Below, one piece after another: positions 44,189-52,856 of a stretch of DNA of 64,000 bases. Origin of the DNA: Natrarchaeobaculum sulfurireducens. GTDB taxonomy: Archaea > Halobacteriota > Halobacteria > Halobacteriales > Natrialbaceae. Where the stretch lies: contig NZ_CP024047.1 in assembly GCF_003430825.1 (NCBI RefSeq), positions 372,001 through 436,000 of the forward strand. Reading direction: 5' to 3'. The translations under genes were made by a program, and so were the position numbers. Positions within the stretch are counted from its first letter, which is position 1. Each line of letters begins with the position of its first letter. Below the pieces are notes generated by a model. The model was given only the letters and a program-made list of their open reading frames with translations, ran no database searches and was not told the DNA's origin.

Positions 44189-44294
44189 ACTATGAGAATC
44201 GTACGAGAAACTGCCACTTACCTCTTGTTGCAGAACTGATGACTGTCCCAGACCGACGGCTCTCGCCTACCTGACTGTCCGTTCCGGGGCCGGG

Positions 44295-44756
44295 CTACGA
44301 ACCCCAGAAGTTCTCGCGACTACCGAGCTCCGGCGGCCTGCGTGGACCGCCACTGTCCGTGCTGTCGCCTTCGTCGCCTTCACCATCTTCGTCGTCGGCC
44401 GCTTCGGCTTCCTCGTCGGACTCGAGCGGGAGGCGCTCGACTTCTTCGGCGCGTGCGTGGTTGTTGTGGACGCGGGTGATCTCGACGCGGGATCGGGCGT
44501 CGGGAAGGACGCCGTCGACCATGACGATGAAGCCGTCTTCGGTCCGGCCGACGCCAGCGCCGCTTTCGTGCATGTCGACGACGTCGACGATGACTTCCTC
44601 GCCGGCTTTGACTGGCTGCGTTTTCAGGTCCTCGATCGGCTGGTTGTAGTGGTTACACCACTCTTTCCCGCCGCGGTCACCGTAGTGTTGACACCCCATT
44701 CCTGCGATCTGCTCCGAAAAACTCGGACAGTCGTCGGCGAGCGGACAGTCTGCCAT
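44295..44756 (-). CDS. TRAM domain protein with N-terminal Cys cluster
   Basis: A 153-residue protein. The N-terminus has four Cys (CPLADDCPSF ... GCQHYGDRGGKEWC) that may bind a metal. Residues about 50-108 form a TRAM beta barrel (VKAGEEVIVDVVDMHESGAG, DGFIVMVDGVLPDARSRVEI), an RNA-binding fold; archaeal TRAM proteins act as RNA chaperones. The C-terminus is an acidic tail. The ATG at 44756 is convincing. Confidence 0.88.
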   Translation of the reverse strand: MADCPLADDCPSFSEQIAGMGCQHYGDRGGKEWCNHYNQPIEDLKTQPVKAGEEVIVDVVDMHESGAGVGRTEDGFIVMVDGVLPDARSRVEITRVHNNHARAEEVERLPLESDEEAEAADDEDGEGDEGDSTDSGGPRRPPELGSRENFWGS

Positions 44757-44957
44757 GACCTGTACTACCGGAGGCGTCGTTAAACCGTTTCCGTCTCACA
44801 GACGAGATCGGGGGTGTCAGCTACCGCTACTCGTTCCTGTTCCTGTTGACCTCGATCGCTCGGCCTGTAGCGCCACTCACGACCGGCGGCAAATGAACTG
44901 AACCAACCGCACCGGCCGTTCCGAAAAGGTTTACGGGAGGGAGGTCGGAGTGATTAA

Positions 44958-45752
44958 ATGATGAAAATCCTCGTAACGGTCAAAGAAGTCGCGACCGTCG
45001 AAGACGAGTTCGAAATCGAGGGGACGGCGATCGCCGACCAGTACCTCGGTGCCGATCTCAACGAGTGGGACGATTACGCCGTCGAAGAAGCTGTCCAGCT
45101 TCAGGAAGCCGGTCTCGCCGACGAAGTCGTCACCGTCACCATCGGCCCGGAAGACTGCGAGCAGACCATCCGACAGGCGCTCGCAAAGGGGGCAGACCGC
45201 GCGATCCGCGTCTGGGACGACGCGCTCGAGGACGTCGATGTACTCGATGTCGGCGCGAAGACCGACATTCTCGAGGCCGTCGTCGAGGACGAAGACCCCG
45301 ACCTGATCCTGACCGGTGTCCAGTCCGGTGACGATAGCTGGGGGGCAACCGGTGTTGCACTCGCCGAGGACCTCGGCTTCGAGTGGGCCGCCGTCGTCAA
45401 CCACTTAGAACACGATCTCGAGGACGGCGTCGCCTCGGTCCGTCGTGAACTCGAGGGTGGTGTCGAGGAGCTTACTGACGTGGAGCTTCCGGCCGTCCTG
45501 ACGATTCAGACGGGTATCAACGAACCACGCTACGCGAGCCTCCGCGGTATCCGTCAGGCTCAGCGCAAGCCGCTTGACGTCCAGGGACTGGGCGACCTCG
45601 GCGTTGACGCAGCGGCCGTCGAAGGCGCAGTCACGCTCACCGAGATGTACGAACCCGAAAGCGAAAGCGACGTCACCGTCTGGGAAGGCGGTGCCGAAGA
45701 CACCGCCGGACAACTCGCTGAACTCCTCCGCGAGAAGGGGGTGGCACCATGA
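44958..45752 (+). CDS. etfB: Electron transfer flavoprotein subunit beta
   Basis: A 264-residue ETF beta subunit (FixA type): MKILVTVKEVATVEDEFEIE start, DDYAVEEAVQL, TGVQSGDDSWGATG (nucleotide-binding) and YASLRGIRQAQRKPL. With EtfA it carries electrons from acyl-CoA or other dehydrogenases to the quinone pool. The ATG pair at 44958/44961 leaves the start uncertain by one codon; a GGGAGG sequence lies 15 bp before it. Its stop overlaps the etfA start (ATGA). Confidence 0.95.
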   Translation: MMKILVTVKEVATVEDEFEIEGTAIADQYLGADLNEWDDYAVEEAVQLQEAGLADEVVTVTIGPEDCEQTIRQALAKGADRAIRVWDDALEDVDVLDVGAKTDILEAVVEDEDPDLILTGVQSGDDSWGATGVALAEDLGFEWAAVVNHLEHDLEDGVASVRRELEGGVEELTDVELPAVLTIQTGINEPRYASLRGIRQAQRKPLDVQGLGDLGVDAAAVEGAVTLTEMYEPESESDVTVWEGGAEDTAGQLAELLREKGVAP

Positions 45753-46702
45753 CTTCCGTCCTGGCCATTACCGACCACCGACGCGGCGAGCTGCGAGATA
45801 TCAGCTACGAGATCATCACCGCCGGCCGCGAACTCGCTGACGAAACCGGTGGCGACCTCCACCTCGCGGTCATCAGCGGCACCGTCGACGAGTTCGCCGA
45901 GAAGCTCGATCGTGACGGCGTCGACGCCATCCACACCGTCGACTACGGCGAGGAGTTCAACCACGGCGTCTACAGCCAGGCCGTTACTCAGCTTTACGAC
46001 GAACTCGCACCCCAGTACGTGCTGGCGCCCAACAGCGTCAACGGCCTCGACTACGCACCCGCCGTCGCGAACGAACTCGACCTGCCGATCGTCACCGACG
46101 CTGTCGGCCTCGAGACCGACGGCGATACGCTCGCAGTCACCCGCGAGATGTTCGGGGGCAAAGTCGAAACGACGACCGAACTCGAAGGTGAGGCGATCGT
46201 TACGATCCGAAGCGCGGAGTGGCCTGTCGCCGAAGGGACCGGTGACGCCGCGATCGACGCCTTCGACGTCGAGATCGACGAGGGTGCGCTCGGCTCTACC
46301 GTCACCGGCTTCGAGGAAGTCGGCGGCGGCGACGTCGACATCAGCGAAGCGGACGTGCTCGTCTCGGTCGGCCGTGGGATCGAGGAAGAGGACAACATTC
46401 CGATCATCGAAGAACTCGCCGACGCACTCGACGCGACGGTCTCCTCGTCGCGCCCGATCGTCGACAACGGCTGGCTGCCCAAAAACCGGCAGGTCGGCCA
46501 GTCCGGGAAGGTCGTCACCCCCGATGTCTACATCGCGATCGGCATCTCCGGTGCGGTCCAGCACGTCGCCGGCATGAAGGGCTCCGATACGATCGTCGCG
46601 ATCAACACGGACCCCAACGCGCCCATCATGGACATCGCCGACTACGCGATCCACGACGACCTCTTCGACGTTATTCCCGCACTGACCGAAGCGTTCCAGT
46701 AA
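45749..46702 (+). CDS. etfA: Electron transfer flavoprotein subunit alpha
   Basis: A 317-residue ETF alpha (FixB type). The N-terminal domain has [20 protein letters not shown], and the C-terminal FAD-binding domain has [48 protein letters not shown] and [20 protein letters not shown], all conserved. It starts inside the etfB stop. No fixC/fixX or ETF-quinone oxidoreductase gene follows in the window; the next gene is unrelated. Confidence 0.95.
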   Translation: MTSVLAITDHRRGELRDISYEIITAGRELADETGGDLHLAVISGTVDEFAEKLDRDGVDAIHTVDYGEEFNHGVYSQAVTQLYDELAPQYVLAPNSVNGLDYAPAVANELDLPIVTDAVGLETDGDTLAVTREMFGGKVETTTELEGEAIVTIRSAEWPVAEGTGDAAIDAFDVEIDEGALGSTVTGFEEVGGGDVDISEADVLVSVGRGIEEEDNIPIIEELADALDATVSSSRPIVDNGWLPKNRQVGQSGKVVTPDVYIAIGISGAVQHVAGMKGSDTIVAINTDPNAPIMDIADYAIHDDLFDVIPALTEAFQ

Positions 46703-46878
46703 CTGATCTGCGAGCAATACGAACGGTTTTTTATCGATGTTTTCACACGGCAGACGCCGATAGCGCCCGTTGTTACCGTCTCGACGCACTCGAGGCGACC
46801 GTGGTGACGGCGACTCGAGCGGGACACGTTCGGTGGTGATCCGTTAGCTACTTTTCTACCCCCTCCTAAGCGCGGGTA

Positions 46879-47721
46879 ATGCAACTTCTGGAGCGCCGTC
46901 GGGCGCTGGTCGAAGAGCGTCTCGTCGAGGTCATCGACGGGATCGAACCCGAGACGCTCAACGCGGAAGTTCGTCACGTCGTGCTTTCGGGGGGAAAACG
47001 CGTCAGGCCGGTGGTTACAGTTCTCGCCTGCGAGACGGTCGGTGGGACGGCCGAAGACGCGGTGGATTTCGGCGTCGGAATCGAACTCGTTCACACCGCG
47101 TCGCTGGTCGTCGACGACATCATCGATCGCTCGGAGCTCCGCCGTGGCACGCAGAGTGCGTGGGCCGAGTTCGGCCACGGGCCGGCGATCATCACCAGCG
47201 ACGGGCTGCTCGGCGAGGCGTTCGCACTCTTCTCGACGGAGCCGGAAGCGACCCGCGTGGTCGCCGAATCGATGGTCGAACTCGGTATCGGCGAAGCCAC
47301 CGAACTCTCGGCGAAGCCGTCCAACGAGGCGGAGTACATGACGCTCGCCAGGCGTAAAACCGGCGCGCTCTTTCGGGCCGCCGCGGAACTCGGTGCGATC
47401 GCGGCCGACTCCGATCCCGTCACCGTCGAAGCGCTCGGTGAGTACGCCGAACGGGTCGGCATCGCTTTCCAGATCAGAGACGACGTCCTCGACGCGGTCG
47501 CCGACGCGGAAGACCTCGGCAAACCGACGGGCCACGACGCGGCACTCGAGCGTCCCTCCGTCGTTCAGGTGACCGACCTCTCGCCGGAGGAGGCAAACGC
47601 CCGCGCTCGAGCGGAAGCACAGGGGGCGATCGACGCCTTAGAGCGGGTCGAAGTCGTCGATCAGGACGCGAAAGCGTATCTGCTGGAGCTGGCGGAGTTC
47701 GTCGTCGAGCGCGAGCGCTGA
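46879..47721 (+). CDS. Polyprenyl (isoprenyl) diphosphate synthase
   Basis: A 280-residue all-alpha trans-prenyltransferase. It has GGKRVRP near residue 39, the first Asp-rich motif DDIID at residues 79-83 and the second, DDVLD, in FQIRDDVLDAVAD. It condenses isopentenyl diphosphate with an allylic primer; in archaea the product could be GGPP or a longer chain. It is shorter than the usual GGPP synthase (about 330), so a special product is possible. Converges with the DUF373 gene. Confidence 0.88.
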   Translation: MQLLERRRALVEERLVEVIDGIEPETLNAEVRHVVLSGGKRVRPVVTVLACETVGGTAEDAVDFGVGIELVHTASLVVDDIIDRSELRRGTQSAWAEFGHGPAIITSDGLLGEAFALFSTEPEATRVVAESMVELGIGEATELSAKPSNEAEYMTLARRKTGALFRAAAELGAIAADSDPVTVEALGEYAERVGIAFQIRDDVLDAVADAEDLGKPTGHDAALERPSVVQVTDLSPEEANARARAEAQGAIDALERVEVVDQDAKAYLLELAEFVVERER

Positions 47722-47747
47722 GGCCACTCGACTCCCTTCTGTGACGC

Positions 47748-48857
47748 TCAGATACTGTCGGCGTTTCGCGGACCGTCAGCTTCGGAGTCGTCGTACCATG
47801 ACTCGACGACGGCGAACGCGAGCGTGCTCACGATTCCCAGTAGCGTCCCGGCAGTCAGTGCGGCGGCCAGGTAGCTGATTCCGACTTCGTCCAAAAAGAA
47901 CGCACTCACTGCGTGGAGGACGATGGCGATCGAGAGGACGTAGAAAGGTGCGTTGAGGTAGCGCCACTCGAGCGTGCCCGCGATGTACTCGTCGGTGATC
48001 TGGCCGAGGCTGGTCGTGACGCCCGCGGCGGCGAGCCACTGGATCGAGCCGTAGACGAGCGCGGCAAGCATGACGGGAATGCCGACTTCACCGTGGGCCT
48101 CCTGAATGCTCTCGAGGGTGTTCATCCCGCTGACGCCACCCAGGACGAACAACGCAGCGGCGACGACGTAGGCGAGCAACGTCGTCCGGCCCGCATAGAG
48201 CAGACGCCGACCGCGTTCGACGGCCGAATCGAGCCGTTCTCCCAGGCCGAGCCCTCTCGAGATCAGATAGAGCCCGAGCAGGGCTGACGTAGTGCCGAGG
48301 ACGAACCCCGGCATCTCGAGGGCGCTGCCGATCAGCGCGAGCGGGTAGATGAGCAGGAGAATGCCGAGGGGGATAAGCACGGTGCCTCGCGTCTCGGGGT
48401 CGTCGAGCACCTGCTTGATCGTGTAGTACATCGACTCGAGATTCTGCGCCTGGCGGACGACAACGCGGCGGACGCCGTCGATGGGGACTCGTGAGCGGAT
48501 CACCGGGATGACGGACTCGTCCTGTGCGCCGTCCGTGATGACCAACGCAGTGACGTCCTCGGCCGTGGTGAGGCTTGCGAGCACGGTGTCGACCTCCTGG
48601 CCGACTTCCCGATTGGCCGCGACGTCGCCATTTTCGTTCCCGGTGACGACGGCGACTTCGACGCTTTCGTCGCGGGCGTCGAGGTCGTCGTAGATGTGGA
48701 GTCCCTGGAAGATGACGTTGACGTCGGAATCCTCTGGATCTGCAGTCGCGAGCGCGACGGCTGCCTCCTCGACCGTCTCGCGGCCGATGACCGGCGTCGA
48801 GAAGCCGGTCTTGCGGCCGAGGTCGTCGTCGAGGTCGACACAGAGGATCAGCAGCAT
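47748..48857 (-). CDS. DUF373 family membrane protein
   Basis: A 369-residue protein beginning MLLILCVDLDDDLGRKTG, the DUF373 hallmark. The N-terminal soluble part (about residues 1-130) has a Rossmann-like pattern (GRETVEEAAVALATADPEDS, VALVITDGAQDESV-type strands), followed by about six membrane helices. The archaeal family is widespread but has no known function. The open frame runs almost to 50231 upstream, but that part is shadow of the radical SAM gene. It is divergent from the radical SAM gene by 249 bp. Confidence 0.87.
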   Translation of the reverse strand: MLLILCVDLDDDLGRKTGFSTPVIGRETVEEAAVALATADPEDSDVNVIFQGLHIYDDLDARDESVEVAVVTGNENGDVAANREVGQEVDTVLASLTTAEDVTALVITDGAQDESVIPVIRSRVPIDGVRRVVVRQAQNLESMYYTIKQVLDDPETRGTVLIPLGILLLIYPLALIGSALEMPGFVLGTTSALLGLYLISRGLGLGERLDSAVERGRRLLYAGRTTLLAYVVAAALFVLGGVSGMNTLESIQEAHGEVGIPVMLAALVYGSIQWLAAAGVTTSLGQITDEYIAGTLEWRYLNAPFYVLSIAIVLHAVSAFFLDEVGISYLAAALTAGTLLGIVSTLAFAVVESWYDDSEADGPRNADSI

Positions 48858-49106
48858 CACTCCCTCGTTGACCGTCGCGGTATTTCCCTCTTCTGGGACT
48901 GACACATCATCTCGTGGTGAGAATCGCAACAGACGACGCCGACGACCGCCTCGATCGGAGACACGAGCACACTGATCTACTGATCCGGACGGCGGACTCG
49001 AGCACACTCGGTCACGGCCGATCCGTGCTGTCACCTGTGGATCGCTCGAGCGACTGCCGGTCCGTTTCGCACGGCTTTTGTGGGTCGGCCCAGTACGGAC
49101 TGTCGA

Positions 49107-50102
49107 ATGATCTCGAAGGGCTGTGAGCAGTGCGCGAAAGGCGGCAAGATGGTGCTGTTCGTCTACGGCTACTGCGACCAGCGCGACTGCTTTTACTGCC
49201 CGCTTGGCGAGAACCGCAAGAACGTCACCGACGTCTACGCCAACGAACGACTCGTCGAGGACGACGAGGACGTCATCACCGAGGCCAAGCATATGGACGC
49301 GTTGGGCACCTCGATCACCGGCGGTGAGCCCCAGGAGGCCCTCGAGCGGACCTGTCACTATCTCTCCCTGCTCAAAGACGAGTTCGGCGAGGACCATCAC
49401 ACCCACCTCTACACCGGCATCACGGGCGGCCGCGAGAATATGCGCCGGCTCTCGGAAGCCGGTCTGGACGAGATCCGTTTTCACCCGCCGCTCGAGCAGT
49501 GGGGCGACCTCCACGGCACCGAATGGGAAGAGATCCTCTATATCGCACGGGAGGAAGGGCTTACGCCTGCGTTCGAGATTCCGGGCATCCGCGCGGAACC
49601 GGAGTTCCTTGACTTCCTGGACGAGGGTGCGGCCGACTTCTGTAACGTCAACGAGTTCGAGATGTCCCACGGCAACTTCCGCCGGATGCAAGCGAAAGGC
49701 TACGAACTCAAAGAAGGCCATATGAGCGCCGTCGACAACGACCGCGAGGACATTCTCGAGGTGATGGGCGACCATCCGAACGTGTACTTCTGTACCTCGG
49801 TGTTCAAAGACGCCGCCCAGCACCGCCGACGCCTGAAACGGATGGCCAGAAACGTCCGCCGGGAGTTCGACGACGTCACCGACGACGGTACCCTCGTCTA
49901 CGGAAAAACCTACACCGAGCCCGAACGCTTCGAGGAACTCGGCGTTCCCGAAGAGTTCTACACCGTCAAGTCGAGCCATCTCGAGGTCGCCTGGTGGCTG
50001 CTCGAGGAGATGATCGAGGAAGGCGACGTCGACGACGGTGAAATCGTCGAACAGTATCCGAGTTACGATGGCCAGGTAGTCGAGCGAACGCCGTTGGCGT
50101 AG
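49107..50102 (+). CDS. Radical SAM protein with CX4CX2C cluster motif
   Basis: A 331-residue radical SAM enzyme. The cluster ligands are Cys23, Cys28 and Cys31 (YCDQRDCFYCPLGE), one residue more than the canonical CX3CX2C. An extra CxxC lies at residues 6-9 (GCEQCAKGG). Further signs are the SITGGEPQE SAM-binding motif and HLYTGITGG. The same architecture occurs in other archaea as an uncharacterised radical SAM family; the product is unknown. The C-terminal part (from about residue 250) is helical and acidic. I chose the ATG at 49107. Confidence 0.88.
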   Translation: MISKGCEQCAKGGKMVLFVYGYCDQRDCFYCPLGENRKNVTDVYANERLVEDDEDVITEAKHMDALGTSITGGEPQEALERTCHYLSLLKDEFGEDHHTHLYTGITGGRENMRRLSEAGLDEIRFHPPLEQWGDLHGTEWEEILYIAREEGLTPAFEIPGIRAEPEFLDFLDEGAADFCNVNEFEMSHGNFRRMQAKGYELKEGHMSAVDNDREDILEVMGDHPNVYFCTSVFKDAAQHRRRLKRMARNVRREFDDVTDDGTLVYGKTYTEPERFEELGVPEEFYTVKSSHLEVAWWLLEEMIEEGDVDDGEIVEQYPSYDGQVVERTPLA

Positions 50103-50193
50103 GGGCTTGACCCGCCCGAACGTAGTGAGCGCGGCTTTTTGCTGGAGAGTTTTGCGCGAGTGATGAGCGAGCGCTGACCTCGAGCCCGTCGAT

Positions 50194-50216
50194 TCTGGCT
50201 CAGTCCCTGAGCCGGG
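50194..50216. terminator. Stem-loop 1 in the convergent gap
   Basis: GGCTCAG-TCC-CTGAGCC, a 7-bp perfect stem with a 3-nt loop, extendable by wobble pairs to about 10 bp. It lies about 95 bp downstream of the radical SAM stop and could act as a terminator or mRNA 3' stabiliser. Confidence 0.4.
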
Positions 50217-50280
50217 GGTTCCGTGGTACAATTCTACGAACGTACCAGAACGTCGAATACCCGTCCGCGCTATTTCCTAT

Positions 50281-50309
50281 GTGATCTGTCCACGCGTTGG
50301 ACGGATCGT
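50281..50309. other. Stem-loop 2 in the convergent gap
   Basis: GATCTGTCCA and TGGACGGATC flank a CGCGT loop: nine Watson-Crick pairs plus one T-G wobble, with two more wobble pairs outside. Confidence 0.5.
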
Positions 50310-50473
50310 GCCGCCGGGACGATCACCGATGTACGCTCGCGTGCACCTGGGGGTTGATCGTGGGTCCAACTGCAGCATCCCGGCGGTTTCTGCTTTCGGA
50401 ATCGAGTCACTAGGGTATCACTTATGGCTAAGTACGACGAGTGAGAGCACCATGATGCACCGAACGGTGCGTC

Positions 50474-50514
50474 GTATGCGGGGAATCCGAAACCACCTAC
50501 CGTTCCCCGCATAC
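50474..50514. other. Stem-loop 3 in the convergent gap
   Basis: A perfect 12-bp inverted repeat, GTATGCGGGGAA (50474-50485) and TTCCCCGCATAC (50503-50514), with a 17-nt loop. This is the strongest hairpin I found in the window. Confidence 0.65.
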
Positions 50515-50630
50515 TGCTTTCATTGCGGAAGCGCGCGATTCTTCGAGTTGCGTCAGTGAACCAGTATCGGCTGCTCCTCGAGCGACAGCGTTCGTCACAC
50601 CCAGACGGCCGTGGGGTCCCACAGATCGAC

Positions 50631-51527
50631 TCATACGCGAGCGACCACGTCGAGGTGATGGGCGACGAAGACGAGGTCGCCACGGTCGAGCTGTGTCCGA
50701 CGGGTCTCGAGCCACTGGTCGCGTGTGCTCGGCTCCAGTATCGACGGCGGATAGTCGGCCAGTGCACCCTCGATCGTCTCGAGGACGTGTTCGACGACGG
50801 TGGCTTCGTCATCCGGATAGTGGCCGTCGCGTGAGTGAACGAGCCAGTCCGAGCCACCGGCTGCCACGACGTCGAAGCCGCATTTGGGGGCGGCCTCGAG
50901 GAGCTCCCGGCCGGCGCGACTGGACCCGGGCTGGTCGCGGATCTCGTCCATGTGTCGGTGGTAGTGTCGTTCGATCCGCCCGTCGAGCGGGTGCGCTGGA
51001 GCGAATCTCGTTCCGCCGTCGAACGTGATGGGGGCGTAGAGCACGCCGCCGTCGCGAAGTAGCCCCCGAACGCGCGCCAGCGTGGACTCGAGGTCGACCA
51101 GGTCGAAGACGGCGGCCCCGATCACGGCATCGGCGTCGTCGTCGAGGGCGAAGCCGTCGGCTACCTCGAGCGTAACCTCCAGGTGCGTCTCGGTACCCCC
51201 GTCGACTCGGCTGGCGACGAGTCCCTCGCCGTAGCTCTCGACGTCGTATCCTGCGTCCTCGAGCCAGTGGGGGAGACGCTCGTGGGCGGCCGTCACGCAC
51301 GACGAATCGAGGTCGACGGCGCGATACGAGACGGCTTCAGGGAGTGATTCCCACGCGGCGAGTCGGGAGATCATCGACCCGACGCCAGCGCCGACCTCGA
51401 CGATCCGGACGGGGTCGTCACGGTTCCGGTCCGGGAGCGCGTCAACGAACCGATCCCAGACCCGTCGGTCGAGCGCCCGGTCGTCGATCGTTCGTTTGGC
51501 CGTCAGGTAGTCGACTTTCGTGGTCAC
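50631..51527 (-). CDS. Class I SAM-dependent methyltransferase
   Basis: A 298-residue methyltransferase with motif I VRIVEVGAGVGSM near residues 40-52, an acidic loop (AVDLDSSC) after strand 2, AVIGAAVFDLVDL as motif II-like and LLRDGGVLYAPITFDGG. The acceptor is unknown. GTG start at 51527, 27 bp after the PTPS-like gene end, so it is the last gene of the four-gene operon starting at 53852. Its place beside a pterin-type and a CDP-alcohol enzyme suggests it modifies that product. Confidence 0.85.
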   Translation of the reverse strand: MTTKVDYLTAKRTIDDRALDRRVWDRFVDALPDRNRDDPVRIVEVGAGVGSMISRLAAWESLPEAVSYRAVDLDSSCVTAAHERLPHWLEDAGYDVESYGEGLVASRVDGGTETHLEVTLEVADGFALDDDADAVIGAAVFDLVDLESTLARVRGLLRDGGVLYAPITFDGGTRFAPAHPLDGRIERHYHRHMDEIRDQPGSSRAGRELLEAAPKCGFDVVAAGGSDWLVHSRDGHYPDDEATVVEHVLETIEGALADYPPSILEPSTRDQWLETRRTQLDRGDLVFVAHHLDVVARV

Positions 51528-51554
51528 GGTCGTCCCTCTGGAAGACAGTCGGCC

Positions 51555-51932
51555 TCAAAGCGGCCGTTCATGGTTCACCGTCGCGATGTCATCTTCGTCG
51601 ATTCGAATCACGAGTTCGGTCGCCGTTGCCGGCTCGAGACGTTCGAGTAGGCGATCTCCGACGGTTCTTGCGAGCCGTTCGGCGCTCGGATTTCGACCCT
51701 CGAGCGCGGGAAGTTCGTTGAGCGTGCGATCCCGGAGCGAGTCTACGACGGCCTCGAGCGCGTCGATCACGGCGTCGATGTCGACGAGGTAGCCGTACTC
51801 ATCGAGGTCGGGGCCGCGAAACGTGGCTTCGACCGTATACTGGTGTGAGTGTAAGGTCCCCTCCGGACCCGGGTTCGGAACCGTCAGGTAGTGCTGGGCG
51901 ACAAACGTCCGAGAGACCGACACCGCGTACAT
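51555..51932 (-). CDS. 6-pyruvoyltetrahydropterin synthase-like (QueD/PTPS fold) protein
   Basis: A 125-residue T-fold protein. The zinc His ligands are seen in QHYL and LHSHQYTVEATFRG. YLVDIDAVIDAL, LNELP, NPSAERLA and the Glu in IRIDEDD fit the family. The catalytic Cys that precedes HxH in QueD and mammalian PTPS is replaced by Glu (PEGTLHSH). PTPS-III enzymes have this Cys-to-Glu change and form 6-hydroxymethylpterin, so a pterin-type side-chain cleavage is possible. ATG at 51932. Third gene in the operon, 105 bp after the CDP-alcohol enzyme. Confidence 0.82.
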   Translation of the reverse strand: MYAVSVSRTFVAQHYLTVPNPGPEGTLHSHQYTVEATFRGPDLDEYGYLVDIDAVIDALEAVVDSLRDRTLNELPALEGRNPSAERLARTVGDRLLERLEPATATELVIRIDEDDIATVNHERPL

Positions 51933-52037
51933 ATCTCGAGAGTGGCCGTGAAATCACTTAACTCCCGTCGGTGGTGACAGGAGAGGCGGCCGTTGTCGGT
52001 GGTCGATCGACCGACGGTGGTCATGTCCAGCGGTCCA

Positions 52038-52811
52038 CTAGTCGGCCCGTGGTTCGAGTCGATCGGAGACGACCAGCCAGTCCCGACCGAATTGCAGGAG
52101 AAACGGAACCAGCACGGCCGCAGTGATCAACCACGATCCCGTCCGGCCGGGAACCGGCAGGAGGGCGAGCCAGATGGCGGCCATCGCGAGTGCGCCGAAG
52201 AACCGACGGGCCTGGCTCCGGTCGAGCCCCCGGACGGGTCGCCCGCGTCGACGTCTGCTGGCGATCCCGGCAACGAAGACGTACCGTGCCAGGCCGACGG
52301 CGAGAAACGCCAGGGGGGCGACCCCGTACAGGACGACGATCGAGGCGCCACAGAGAACCGTGAGCGCGTCGATTTCGGTGTCCAACCGGGCGCCGAACTC
52401 GGTGACCGAGTCCGTTCGCCGGGCGACAACGCCGTCGATGGCGTCGAGGCCGGCCGCAATTGCGAACAGCGCTCCGGGAACCCAGACGAGCGTCCCCGTC
52501 GAGGGATCGACGAACACGAACCCGGCGAGCAACGCGAGGGCGCTCCCTCGAGCGATCGTGATCCACGTCGCGAGCGTCAGTGGTTGTGGTCCGGCCTCGA
52601 CTCGAGCCAGGACGAGCGTTCGCCGGACGACCACGAACTGGATCGCGAGGACTGCAAGCGTCCCCAACAGGAATCGGGCCGTCGGCCCGCCGTCCCAGAT
52701 GACCGCGAGTGCGGTCAGCCCGATACCCGCGAAAACGACGTTTCCGACGGTCGCACGCGACACCCGTCCACGCATCGACGGCAGGTCGGTCGTCCTCGAG
52801 CGTTCGATCAC
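52038..52811 (-). CDS. CDP-alcohol phosphatidyltransferase family protein
   Basis: A 257-residue membrane protein with about six helices. The full catalytic motif D-x2-DGx2-AR-x8-G-x3-D-x3-D is present as DAIDGVVARRTDSVTEFGAR followed by LDTEID. These enzymes transfer a phosphoalcohol from CDP-linked donors to an acceptor, making phospholipids or related phosphodiesters. Neighbours imply a special product rather than a common lipid. GTG 52811 is the first start; ATG 52775 is an alternative that would place the start nearer the first helix. Confidence 0.88.
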   Translation of the reverse strand: MIERSRTTDLPSMRGRVSRATVGNVVFAGIGLTALAVIWDGGPTARFLLGTLAVLAIQFVVVRRTLVLARVEAGPQPLTLATWITIARGSALALLAGFVFVDPSTGTLVWVPGALFAIAAGLDAIDGVVARRTDSVTEFGARLDTEIDALTVLCGASIVVLYGVAPLAFLAVGLARYVFVAGIASRRRRGRPVRGLDRSQARRFFGALAMAAIWLALLPVPGRTGSWLITAAVLVPFLLQFGRDWLVVSDRLEPRAD

Positions 52812-52856
52812 GGTCGCGTCCTCACGTCCGTGTCCCGTGCCGTCATGCTGAATAGA

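Larger units (their letters stand above)
50103..50630. other. Convergent intergenic region rich in hairpins
   Basis: A 528-bp gap between the 3' ends of the radical SAM gene (plus) and the methyltransferase gene (minus). Open frames here do not look like haloarchaeal proteins. A T5 tract at about 50136 could end the radical SAM transcript. Three stem-loops are listed separately; weaker ones are TGGTAC/GTACCA at 50224-50247 and GCACC/GGTGC at about 50457-50470. AGTGAGCGCG/GAGCGAGCG-type repeats occur at about 50124-50176. Confidence 0.6.

Noticed and set aside
48858-50231. Upstream extension of the DUF373 frame
   Set aside because: The family N-terminus MLLILCVDLDD starts at 48857; the extension is antisense to the radical SAM gene.
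50281-50559. A 92-codon plus-strand frame ending in a CFHC motif
   Set aside because: Composition is not haloarchaeal (few acidic residues), there is no family match I know, and it spans the strong hairpins of the gap.
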